From NCBI GenBank assembly GCA_022478985.1, contig JAKSZP010013605.1:1-64000 (forward strand): a stretch of 64,000 bases of DNA, in the 5' to 3' direction. The DNA is from Massospora cicadina (Eukaryota; Entomophthoromycota; Entomophthoromycetes; Entomophthorales; Entomophthoraceae). The notes under the pieces are model-generated. The model searched no databases. It was not told the origin of the DNA and saw nothing but the letters and a program-made list of their open reading frames with translations. The position numbers and the translations under genes were made by a program. This document shows positions 9,953 to 20,734 of the stretch, piece after piece (positions within the stretch are counted from its first letter, which is position 1; each line of letters opens with the position of its first letter).

Positions 9953-11232
9953 TGTAAGTCTGGGGGTGCGCCCCTTGCGCTTGGACCAGATGGCATTCCC
10001 TTTCCCTTCTAGAAAGGGTCAAAGAGGCTGGCCGCACTTTGCATAACCCAAGGCAATGTCGCCCATGTGGTGGATAAGCGGTGGTTAAGGCCTACCCTCT
10101 GAAAGTTCCACTGCTCATCCCCAGTGTTGACGACCAAATTGTTGTTATGTCATATTGGAGAGAGCTTCATAGAGGACAAAACAATTGAAAATCAACGTGT
10201 GATGGATGTGGTGAGTCCCACCCTAGGCCAATATCACATCTGGTAAAAATATCTAAAATTAATGAATCTTTCCTCCCGCATTGAAACCATAATCAGCTGG
10301 ACCTCACAAGTCTGAAAAGTGCCAGAGCAACAAGGTTAGCCAGGTTGGGCCTCCTGAACCCGTTCATGACCACATGGTACAGTCTCTACATGGGATGGTC
10401 ATGTGAGGCTCCTATTACTCATTTAGTGAGAAGTTAGCGCTTGTCTCAGCATAAATTGCAACATGGCCACGATTCAGACGCCCAATGGCAAACTGATGAC
10501 AACTCAGCCTGCTGCTGACACTCATGGAGTCAGTTTAAATTGAATAACCCCCCACTCAAACTTCCGCAAGGTTAGGTTAGAAACTCAAGTGCCCCGTTCC
10601 ATGAGGACTAAAAATATTCTCAAATTGACCAAGAATTTAAGCAATCATTCTACACAGGGAGGATTGTGGTCGATTTTTCTTTACTGTTTTTTATAAAATA
10701 CCCCTTTCCAATTTTATATAATTATAATTGCTCTTCTCTGGTATCTAAAAATGCCCGCCAATGTGGAATTATGGGTTATGCAACGACTGGGTACTTGCAG
10801 CCATTTTGGCAAGTTTATTGCCCTCTGCCATTAATTAAGCTTACCGTGATCAAGATCTCTAAAATTTTCTCTTCTTGCCAAAGCAATCCTCTGCCAGAAT
10901 CTGAGCATTTTGTGGTCAGAACTATACCAAGATGGGCAAAAATCTGCACTCTCGCTGATGGATCTATCTCAACACCACTCATGGGAAATCCCAACCTCCT
11001 TTATAAATTAAACAATTCTACTTCTGAGCCCACAGGATATAGGTGCATAGCAGTCTAGCTTTTTACCAGGTTGCTTCTCATCTTTGTGTCCTTCTGGCGC
11101 TCGTTATCACCTATCTCCATGACCATCTAAACGTCATACAAGTACAGTGCCTCTAGCATTCTGGCTTGCCTTCTGGGTGCTCATAACCCTGAAGGCAGAC
11201 CAGTCTAAACTTTATTTGCCGTCTCACTGAAA
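9953..11232 (+). repeat. 5' LTR of element D
   Basis: 1280 bp, aligning along its length with 31544-32837. It starts TGTAAGTCTGGGGG; the CTGAAA end is decayed from CTGACA. Shared landmarks are CCCCTTGCGCTTG, CATGTGAGGCTCC-ATTACTCATTTAGTGAGAA and TTGTCTCAGCATAAATTGCA. The two copies have diverged clearly. I could not identify a tRNA-type primer-binding site after it (sequence starts TAATTGACAAACC), so self-priming as in Tf1-like elements is possible but unproven. Confidence 0.85.
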
Positions 11233-12290
11233 TAATTGACAAACCATTAATTCTAGCCATTTCTGCTCTTCTCATTGAAGTGGGCGCAGAAGTGGTAACT
11301 ATCTACCAGATGAATGTGAAGTTGGTGGCTTGCCTTCTGTTGTTTGTCTGGTCAATCACCAATTTTGTGAGCAGCCTATAGATAGCAATGGAGGAATTCC
11401 TCAATGGTCGCATTGCAACATTGTCCACTACTTTCCCCTTGACTCACCCTCAAGTAGGGGATTTAGTGTATCATCCCATGACGTTGAGAATCAGGTTTTT
11501 GACGCCATTTCTGAGCTGCAGTTGCAGTCCTCAGTTGCATCAAAAAGTGCCGCTTCACTTAAAATGCTCAGCAGGGTGTTGCCCTTTTGGATGCAGTTGA
11601 AGGTGAAGCTTGTCAGTTGGTGCAAGGTCTTCTGAATTTCGCTATTTTAGCAGGTGATTCGACCTCACTTGTTGCAGTAGTGTCAGAAGCCTTGAAACAT
11701 CCTGTACCAAGTTCTGAATGATTGTTCCAATTATTTTTCATGATTGCCAAAGCCCCTAGCATGGTTTCTTTAGTTGCAGCCTTCCATGAGCAAGCCCCTG
11801 CACTTGATATGCCCTTGGATATCCTCCAAGTAATTTTTTTGACTATGTTGAACTCAGTTACCACCAACCACGCTATTTGGTCCACCCCTGTGGAGACAGT
11901 GAAACAGATTTGCATGGCGGCGACCTTGATTAATATAACCCTCTTCCATAACCCTCATGCAAAAACAGTAACTTTGTGATTGGTTTTTCCGACTCAAACA
12001 AAGTTTCTGAATTTGACGCCGATTCAGTGTTCACTCTGGTCCCAGTGGCCAATGATGCCCCCACTATGGAACAGGTTACCCCCTGCTCACCTGTCCCTCA
12101 GTTGGCGAATAACCAACCTATGGAGGGTGCGGACCAACCCCTTAACCCAAAATGACTTCATTCCCTACAAAACAGTTCTTCCCCTAATTTATCTACATTT
12201 TCCACTTTGTCAGCAGAAACATGTACAGTCACCAATAAATAAAATTACGACTACTTTTTATTAGCAATGGTATTAGGATTTGGGTGCACT
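11233..12290 (+). pseudogene. Gag region of element D, broken
   Basis: Overlapping open stretches (11330-11635, 11722-11979, 11980-12264) occupy the gag position between LTR and protease. None has a confident motif: I see no zinc knuckle, and the frames switch repeatedly. The call rests on position between the LTR and the protease relic. Confidence 0.5.
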
Positions 12291-13157
12291 GGATGTCCTT
12301 TGAGGCCTTTGTAGACATGGGAGGAGCGGGTAACTTCATGAGTCTGAAGTTGGATTAGCAGCTAGAACTAGACTTAGACCAGGGTCTGGATGCGATGGTC
12401 ACGTCATTGGCCTCCCAGCCATCTTCCAAGGTGCGGCGCCCTGTGCTTTTTTCAGTCCTTTAGTTTAGTTTTTCAATCCCTTTTCTGTGATGTCTTACCT
12501 GGTGTTTCCAGTGATTTTAGGCGTGGATTGGTGGCGTCATCAGCACGTGAGTATCCACCTGAATTTGAACACGTTGTCTTTTACGAACTCCCAGGAGGAG
12601 GTCGAGTTTCTGATGCTTGACACCCTCATAATGCTCAGAACCTAGGTTCTATCAAGGCATTTGTTTTTCCTGGGGGCCTCCCGCCAGATTTTCCCACCAC
12701 AATAATGGCCTACAAGAGCATTTTTGATTCGGATAAAGCTAACCGCCTCCTGCCACATACTAAATTGATCTGAAGTTCTGGATGACAGTGGACATGGTGA
12801 GTATCAACATTACTGTACCCATATATAGCAGAGGAAAATACTGCACTTGATGCATGATTAGACTGCATGATCAAGAGGGCTGGTTATTCAAGGAGATTTC
12901 CCCTGGTTGCCTCAACCATTGTCTTTGCAAAAAAGGCTAATGGTTCTCTACGCCCCTGAATAGACAATTAAACCTTATTAGCACAACAGAACATGACTTC
13001 TACCCAATTCTGCTGGAATAAATAATTGGCCAAGTGATTGTGAAGTCACAAGTTTTTTAAAACTTGATCTGATAATGCCTTTAATTATATCTGAGTATTG
13101 GAAGGCTAGGAATGGCTTACCGCTATCATGCCAAGAAGTATCATATTTTGATTTTAA
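12265..13157 (+). pseudogene. Protease and N-terminal RT of element D
   Basis: At about 12295-12350 the plus strand reads a phenylalanine-valine-aspartate-methionine-glycine-glycine series followed by AGNFM, which fits a decayed protease active site (D-S-G-A--NF). Later an ILGVDWW-like block (about 12515) matches the second half of such proteases. RT begins with a SIFDSDKANRLLPH block (about 12715-12765) and an AKKANGSLR block (about 12925-12955), corresponding to the KLPPHR and KK-DGSLR signatures. Several stop codons lie in between. The RT is cut by LINE-1 within the codons for the conserved VMPFGL-NAPATFQ region. Confidence 0.65.
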
Positions 13158-13172
13158 AGTATGCATTTTGGG
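13158..13172. repeat. Target site duplication of LINE-1, left
   Basis: AGTATGCATTTTGGG, identical to 18437-18451. Removing LINE-1 and one copy rejoins the RT of element D across the M-x-FG motif. Confidence 0.92.
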
Positions 13173-13266
13173 GACTTTTCTCTCTCATTGCAATCACTTT
13201 TGCAACTTATTCAATTTAAGTCTAAATCTAGTTAGATAATCTCACAGAGGAGATTAGTCTGCGCCC

Positions 13267-14690
13267 ATGTTGGGGAGTAGTTGGACAATTAAGGTAAGAG
13301 GCACAGGTGGTAGGCCCGCGGCCTCAAACATTCGAAAACGCCCTGGAGAAACTGGAGGAATAAAAAAATAAAAAACTGGTGGTCACTATTTCCCTGGAAA
13401 TTCTCACTTGGCAAGCACGATACAACCATTACATCAAGATGCCATACTCCCAACCACTCTCGTTGGTGGAATACAGAGTCTGTGTGTTTCTGGACATCCA
13501 ACAAACAGCTTTATGAGAAAAATTTTGTGGGGATTTGCACACTTTTTTCCCAACCGCGGTGTACATCGCACCTCACTCCATGTCACACAGTTGGCTGGAC
13601 CTCAGTTTTGAAAACAAGGAGGCAGCAGATGAAGCTGTTGTGGTGCGCGTAGTGATTAACTTCCCCAAAGGGCAATGGGTCATCAAAACCAAACGCACCA
13701 GATGGACAAAATCAAACCAAATTTTCCTCACGTTTGACTTTTCACCTACTACAGTAAAACGTGCCATTTTGGAGCAGCACCTGAAAGATGGTCTCACTGT
13801 ATATGGCGAAATACAATTTTCGAGATGCAACACTTTATGCTGATGCCACACCTGTTTACCGGCAAAGCCATTGCAGTTCTGACCCCAACTGAGGAGATTG
13901 CAAAGGACCTAACCCAGATCCTGCACTCCACATATATCAATATTGAAGGGCATACCACCCACCCTTTCTGGGTAACCATGGACAGCGCACTCCCCATCTG
14001 CACCCACTGGGATGCGTTCAGCCATAAGGCACATGCATGCCCCACCAAGGAAGCATCACATTCCAAGAGCACCCCTCGGTGGCCATGGCCAGCGGAGAGG
14101 CGCACTACAAACCAACCACAAGCACCAAAGAGGCTTTCCTGTGGGGAGCACAAGGCTGCTACCTACTAGTAAACTATCTCCCCGCAAGAGCGGAAGAAGG
14201 CCAAGCAGGCCCGCAGGGCCATGGCCAAAGAAGCGGCCAAAGTCACCACCGCTATTCCACACTCCCAATGCCAGGAGGACATCAAAACCTTCGCAGTGAA
14301 AGCAACTTGGGAATACCTCAACCAATCAGATTGGGAAGCCCATGCCAATTGGGCCACCCAATCTGAGGATCTGATGGGTGACTCGATCTCACCTGATCTT
14401 TGCAACCAAGCTCTGGTTGAAACTGACTTGGGGTCCAACCTACCTGAAAATTTTTTTTGACCTGAACTTTAGTGCACTAAACTCATCTGCACCGCAAATA
14501 ATTTGTTTGACGTCAGGGAAACAAAAAGCGAAGGCAAAAGCTAATGCAAACCTTTCTGCTAAAATTAACAAAACTACCAATAATGTTGCTGCAAACACCT
14601 GTGCTGCCATGAAGGCCTGTGGGGATCTAGAGGAGGCTAGTGGGCCCAGGTGCCCACCCCACACCTAAGGTGCGATGGGGGAAACCTTCA
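13267..14690 (+). pseudogene. LINE-1 ORF1 (RNA-binding protein), broken
   Basis: ORF1 proteins coat the LINE RNA. The start ATG at 13267 corresponds to the ATG at 22490 of LINE-3. The central part (13535-13843 then 13825-14169) holds HSMSHSWLDL, KTKRTRWTKSNQIFLTFDF and the STYINIEGHTTHPF block, an RRM-like region by size and strand pattern. The zinc knuckle CX2CX4HX4C of LINE-2 is damaged here: PICTHWDAFSHKAHAC has Trp in place of the second Cys. A basic Lys/Ala-rich tail follows (about 14520-14650). An early stop and several frameshifts break it. Confidence 0.8.
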
Positions 14691-17600
14691 CTTTAGGGAC
14701 ATTGAATATCGCCGGACTCAAGGCCTCACCATCCCAGGCTAGGAAACTGAGTTTTTTACAAAAAAATTTACCCGTGGATATCCTGGCCATCCAGGAGTCC
14801 CACTGTCCGCAAGGTTCCAAGGATGCTTGGAAAACCATGCTCCTCACTTCCCTATCCTTTTGGTCAGAGCATTGTGGGGTGCTAGTTCAGTCTAACTAAT
14901 TTTTATAAATTTTTATCATCAGAATCCTTCCTCAATAACCAAGTCCTCATTGTCACTTTCTCATGGGCTGATGTGGCGCATGCTATCATCAACATCTATG
15001 CCCCAACCTGTGCACAAGAGCGCCAGCAATTTTTCTTGTCAGTCAAATCCCTCCTGTTACCCTCAGACCCTTTTGTAGTCGGTGACATGAACTATTGGCT
15101 AAACACACCCACGGACCGTTGGCCTTCCTCCTCCCATGCCCTAGGGTCACGTAGAACTTCGCATTTTAAATGCCACCCTTGGGTTAATAGATGTGCTGCC
15201 ATGGCAAGCCCTGCTGCTCGAAAAGATGACGCGCCCCCATGTCCACAACAGCCAACTAAGGCCAATGACCTGCATCGATCTTATCTTCATGCCAGAGAAA
15301 TTCCAACCTCACATTTCCCACTTTTAAACAACAAAAATTGAATTCTCCAACCACTGGCTGGTCTTGATAACCAACCACCTACCTGTCACAGTGGCTAAGG
15401 CCCCACATTGGTGCAAAATCCACCCTCCCGAACTTGCGTCACCAGGATTTTCCACTTGGGTGGAACCAGTAACTTTGGCAAAAGAGTTTGTTACACCATT
15501 TTGCGCGGACCCCATCTCCACATGGTTAGCCTTCGAAGAGGATACCATCTGCCACTCTCGCCACCTCTCCTCCTGACACTCACGAGCCACATCAGCTGTC
15601 ATTTCGCGCGCTCTGGCAGAGTTGGCACACCTGAAGTCCAACATCCCAGCTACAGGCTACAGCCCTGCATGGGGCTGGAAGTGGGCAGAAGCAGCCGCCC
15701 ACCTCAACGCGCTCAAAAGGCAACACAAACATTTGGTTTGTGTTCAGTACAGGGCCAAATGCATTACAGAGGGCGATAAGTGCACCACATATTTTTTTAA
15801 ATAATTCTTTGCACCACACCAGAATATGGCCTGCACAAAGGTGCAAAGATCGGATGATTCCGTCGCAGATACAGCAGATAAAGTGGCAATAAAGATATAA
15901 AAGTATTACTCTTAGTTATACCAATCCAATCCAATTCATCTGGCCGAAGTGGCGGAATTTTTTGACCAAACCCACATCTGCACCATTTCCCAATGCCCAG
16001 AATTGATAAATTTGATTACTCCGAATGAACTCGGACAGCCATCTGTGGTGCACCAAATTGGAAATGCCCAGGCCCAGACGGCATTCCATATGAATTCTAT
16101 AAAAAGTACTTCAAATATATATCCCCACTGCTGCTTGCCTCTCTAAACTAAAACCTTCTGGAAATACGCCTCCTACCAGGAGGACAAGAGGCCCTCACTA
16201 TCACACTCTTCAAGAAAGGGGATAAGCTTTACTTAGCTCACTGGCGCCCCATTTCTTTAACTAACACGGATACAAAAAGTTTAACTAAAATCATGTCTAA
16301 CCTTTTAGGGATTGTAGCATCTGCCAGAATCTCCCCAGAACAATTCAGTTTCATACCCAGAAGGTCAATCTGGGACAACGTGCACTCTATAGCTAACGCA
16401 TGCCAGTCCACAGCCTCTGGGGCACTTGTATTCTTGGACCAACAGAAGGTCTATGATAGAGTAAACTGGGAATACCTCAGGGCCTGCCTCCATCAATTCC
16501 GCTTACACCCTCGCTTCATCAACTGGGTAATGCTGCTCACGTAATCTGCAACAATGGCAGTGCGTGGCCCTGGCTTCCTAACAGAAGTAGTCCACCCTCA
16601 AAGGGGCTTACGACAAGGGGACCCCCTTAGCCCACTCTTATACAACTTCAGCCTTGACCCACTACTTCGAAACGTGAATGCCCAGCTCACTGGGGTCCAT
16701 GTACCAGGACAAGCCCCAGTCAATATGATGGCGTTTGCAGACGACTTTATGGTTGGGGTGTCTAATAATAAGACGCACGCGCGCTTGAAGCTCTCATCCA
16801 GGAGTATTCCCTGGTAAGTAATGCTGCATTGAACGCTTCCAAAACCGAAATCATCCTCCTTGGTTGGTATCAAAACTGCTGGGCCCCAGCGACCAGTGCC
16901 CAGCCCGGCCCATCTACTCACACACGTGCTCGCCCTCCCTGCTCACCTCACACCGCCCCACTTGTGCTCCTCTTCGTGCCACTCCCTACCATAGGGCCTG
17001 TCCGCCATCTGGGAGTGTGGGTGGAGACAGGGAGGTATGCCTCAGCAGTAATATAAAACTCATATTCTAGATAACGTGAAGAAGCGTATCGCCTCCCTAA
17101 GAGCCCACCCTACTTCCCTTACTGGCAGGGTTGTTTTAGCCAACTCTATGCTCCTCTCCAAAGTCTGTTTTGCAGCCCACGCCATCCCCTTCTCCCCAGG
17201 CTTTTTCAAATCCTTGTATGCCCTTCTGCAAGGATGGCTTTGGTCAGGCCGCCCACCAGTATGGCTAGAGGTCATGTTTGTCCCTCATCATCAAGGTGGC
17301 ATGTGCCTGCTTGACTTCAAAGCCCATGCTTCCAAGATCCTGGGCACCTGGATGCGGCCATCACCACCCCTACGCTCCCCTCCCAACACTGGTCCCGCGC
17401 GGCCTGCTCCAACTTCTCCCGCGCCTTGGGCCTTAACAATCCATCGAACCTTCACTGCTTGTTGGAATACCTGGCTTCACACCCATCGGCCACAGGTCCT
17501 CACGGGACTAAAACCCACTACAAACAAATCCTCCTCTCCATGCGGAGCACTGAGTGGAGAATTTGTATTAGCGAACACACAGCCCAGAGAGGCCGCCCCT

Positions 17601-18183
17601 CTCCTCAGTTCACACATGAGGTACAGGGCTACCCATCCAAGATGGCGTGATCCCCACACGGCCCCATGTCCTATCCAGGGTGGACTACCTGGACATGATG
17701 GACATCCCTTAATCCATTGAAACTCAGAAGACTATTTAGAAATATGCACACCATCCTCTGTTGCAGCCTTAAATCTGTTCCGATGTGTGGCGCTGCCTGA
17801 GGTGGGTGTACCATATGGCTGAGCGCTCTAACGCTTTACACTCATCCTGCGTTGTGTGTAGCCAGTATGGAACGCTGTTCCACCGCATGGAGAAGTGTCC
17901 TACCTCTAGAGTGATATGGCGCGAAGTTCAACGTCTGCTTGGCCAGGATCAAACACATCATTTAATCTTTCAAGAGATATGTTTGCTTTATCAATGGCCT
18001 CCCCTTTCACCCTCCCTCTGTGCTCTGGTGGTTGCAATCGCCATGTGGACTATCCACACGATTGTCCTGGATGCCATCGAAGGCTCCACCCACACCCTCC
18101 CAGGAACTGTCCACAGATTCCGGTCTCATTTGGTGGACCACTTTCAGGCGTGGATGTTTGGATACCTCCCACTGCGTTGCTGA
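14675..18183 (+). pseudogene. LINE-1 ORF2 (endonuclease-RT), broken
   Basis: The start at 14675 gives TFTLGTLNIAGLK and DILAIQESHC, the first blocks of an APE-type endonuclease. The endonuclease continues to about 15350 (HAIINIYAPT, VVGDMNYW). RT blocks lie at 16200-17060: WRPISL-NTD, QFSFIPRRSIWDN, VFLDQQKVYDRVNWE (catalytic Asp), RQGDPLSPLLYNFSLD and MAFADDFMV (catalytic DD). The carboxy end (17785-18183) has CVVCSQYGTLFHRMEKC, the CX2CX7HX4C finger typical of L1-superfamily ORF2. At least four frameshifts or stops break it. In life it would nick target DNA and reverse-transcribe the LINE RNA in place. Confidence 0.9.
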
Positions 18184-18436
18184 CAGCTGGTCTCCTCCTG
18201 GTTCCCAGTTTGGTTCATCATATTAGACCCTTTCCTCCACACGTGTTCAATTGTGGCTACGGCCCCTTCACACGTTCCCTCCCCTCCCCATAGTGGAGTT
18301 CCCGCTGGCAACAAGAGATAGCATCGCTTCTCTGGGGTGCATTCCCTGTTACTAAGTTTTTGTTTATTTTGGGTCAAATTTGGAAGTGTCCATCCCATGG
18401 TTGGCCTTCCTCGCAATAAATTTAAATTTAAAATAT

Positions 18437-18451
18437 AGTATGCATTTTGGG
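18437..18451. repeat. Target site duplication of LINE-1, right
   Basis: AGTATGCATTTTGGG, identical to 13158-13172. Element D resumes in its RT immediately afterwards. Confidence 0.92.
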
Positions 18452-19936
18452 TCAAAGAATTTACCCGCAACATTCCAGTGGATGATTTATATTGTGCTAG
18501 ATGAAATCTGGTTCATTTTCACGGTAGCATACATTGACAACACTTGGTTTACTCCCCACACCCAAACAGCGCGTGAAAGATCTGGAGGTGGTGGCCGCTC
18601 TGCATAAGGCAGGATTGTTCGTCAAGCCATCAAAAAAGAAAATTCTAATAGTAGGAAGTTACTTTCTTAAGCAATCTCATCTTAAAAGAAGGTATGATAT
18701 TCCGCCTTCAAACTAGACATTATACGCAAGTGGCCAACTATAATGACTCAAAAGCAACTGAGAAGCTTCTTGGGTATAATAAATTTTCTAAAAAATGTAT
18801 CTCTGCTATTTCACAGTTAGCCATGCCACTTCATCCAATTACCGAGCAAAACGTTCCATTCCGCTGGACGCCCAAGTGCCAGCAGGCGTTTAAAATAATC
18901 ATGAAGGAGTTTTTATTGCCTCCCATACTCAAGCACGTGGACTCCTCCAGACCCTATATCATAGAATTTGATGAATCTTTCGCCACAGTGGTAGCTGTTC
19001 TTCTCCAAGAGCATGACAGGTTGGAACACCTTGTCACATTAAATTCATGCAAGTTTCCTCCACAGAACAATCCTAGGCCATCTATGATAAAGAATTGGCA
19101 GCTGTGGCGTAGGCCTTGACCCACTGGCGGTATCTCTTGCAGGGTGCTCTCATGATTGACTGTGCGGATGTACCACCAAGCTCTTCTCTTTTTCTACAAG
19201 CTTCAGGAGTTGGTGCACTGGCAGTATAAGACCTACTGCGACTTGTGCAGCTTAAATTTCAGATTCAAGTTTATGAAGGGAGCTTTGAATGTGTTTTCTG
19301 ACTTTTGAGTCATAATCCAGCACTTTGCCTAGAGGAATTAGATGAGGCAGATCTCATCACAGTTATTCTGTCAACACAAATTATGGTCATCTCTCCTCCC
19401 GTTGTCTCAGTAGCAGATTTAGATCTGGACGCTCCCTTGAGCTCCAGGATTTCTGACACCCCAAGGCGAGTAAAGAGGGGTTGGAACTTTTTGAGCGGCT
19501 ATCACTTCCAAATCCTAAGCATAACCTATATTCTCTGGTCGAAGGGCTTATCTAGTTTAGGTCACACCTGAGGGTGTCATCTCTCCTCTGAAGAAGTTAT
19601 TTGAGCTTTATCAAGTTCTTCCTGCTTTTGGTCACCTGGGGAACAAAAATCCATTGACTTAGTTAAGCGGACTATACTAAACAGGCCTCTAAAAGGACAT
19701 TCTGTAATGGATTTCCAACTGCATAACATGCGCGTGGGCCAAATTAGACTGTTTAGGTATGAATGGTATCTTTCAGCCTCTGCAGCAGGCGGTAGAGCTG
19801 TGGACATTGGTATCTTTGGACTTCATTGTCAAGCTGCCAATCTCCAATGGTTTTACAGAGGTCATGGTGGTTGCAAACCACTTCATTAAGTTTGCTCTTT
19901 TTATCCCTTGCTCCTCCACCATTATCTCCAAAGAGA
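18452..19936 (+). pseudogene. RT end, RNase H and integrase start of element D
   Basis: From 18452 the text reads NLPATFQWMIYIVLDEIW and then FTVAYIDNTW, a YIDD box in which the second Asp is now Asn. The thumb has LFVKPSKKK. RNase H follows at about 18840-19130 with FRWTPKCQQAFKIIMKEF and PYIIEFDESFATVVAVLLQ (catalytic Asp position kept). The integrase core starts at about 19795 with LWTLVSLDFIVKLPISNG (first catalytic Asp) and NHFIKFALFIPC. LINE-2 cuts the integrase within the A-LFL codons. Stops are frequent in all parts. Confidence 0.85.
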
Positions 19937-19954
19937 ACGCCCACCTGTTTTTAA
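19937..19954. repeat. Target site duplication of LINE-2, left
   Basis: ACGCCCACCTGTTTTTAA; the right copy at 30525-30542 differs at one base (A to G). The TTTTT-AA junction fits the preference of L1-type endonucleases. Confidence 0.9.
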
Positions 19955-20129
19955 ATTTAAATTTATTGCGGGGAAGGCCGACCATGGGACAGACACTACC
20001 GAATATGACTCAGACGAGACAAAACTTAGTACCAGGGGAGGCACCCCAGAGAAGCGATGCTATCTCTTGTTGCCAGCGGGAACGCCACTTATGGGAAGGG
20101 GGAGGGAACGTGTGTAGGGGACGTAGCCA

Positions 20130-20579
20130 CTATTGAGCACGTGTGGAGAAAGGAATCTGATTTGATGAACCAGACTGGGAACCAGGAGGAGACCAGCTGT
20201 CGGCGATGCAGTGGGAGATATCCAAACATCCACGCTTGAAAGTGATCCACCAAATGAGACCGGAATATGTGGACAGCTTCCAGGAGGGTGGGGATGGATC
20301 CAGCGATGGCATCCAAGACAATCGTGTGGATAGTCCACATGGCGATTGCAACCACCAGAGCACGGAGGGAGGGTGGGAGGGGGAGGCCATTGATGAAGCA
20401 AACATATCTCTTGACAGACTGAAGGGATGTGTTTGATCCTGGCCTAGCGAACGTTGGACTTCGCGCCCTATTACTTTAGAAGTGGGGCACTTCTCCAGGC
20501 GGTGAAACAGCGTTCCATACTGGCCACACACGACACAGGATGAGTGTAAAGCATTAGAGCGCTCAGCTGTACGATACAC
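20130..20579 (-). pseudogene. LINE-2 ORF2 carboxy-terminal zinc finger
   Basis: The stretch begins RTAERSNALHSSCVVCGQYG and contains CX2CX7HX4C (Cys-Val-Val-Cys ... His-Arg-Leu-Glu-Lys-Cys) followed by a GREVQRSLGQDQTH block. This finger closes ORF2 in L1-superfamily LINEs and is thought to help RNA or DNA binding. It is separated from the RT frame at 20735 by a stop or frameshift. Confidence 0.8.
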
Positions 20580-20734
20580 GTGCCTCAGTCAGCGCCACAC
20601 ATGGGAGCGGACTTGAGGCTGCAACAGAGGATGGTGTGCGTATTTCCAGATAGTATTTTGGGTGTCAGTGGAATAAGGGATGTCCATCATGTCCAGGTAG
20701 TCCACCCTGGATAGGACTTGGGGTCGAATGGGGA

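Larger units (their letters stand above)
13173..18436 (+). mobile_element. LINE-1 copy (L1-superfamily), full length, decayed
   Basis: This 5264-bp non-LTR retrotransposon lies on the plus strand: a short 5' UTR with a hairpin, ORF1, ORF2 (endonuclease, RT, zinc finger), 3' UTR and a TTTAAA-repeat tail ending at 18436. A perfect 15-bp duplication flanks it. It is nearly collinear with LINE-2 and LINE-3 over its whole length. It has the most stops and frameshifts of the three, so it probably inserted first. Confidence 0.93.

Noticed and set aside
10125..11241. Initial placement of the D LTR start at TGTTGA (10125 and 31715)
   Set aside because: Homology between the two copies extends about 170 bp further left to TGTAAGTC/TGTACGTC, next to a polypurine tract, and only those ends give matching GTGGG flanks.
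13794..14438. Minus-strand open stretches in LINE-1 ORF1
   Set aside because: Antisense shadows; equivalents in LINE-3 (22801-23334) follow the ORF1 codon pattern.
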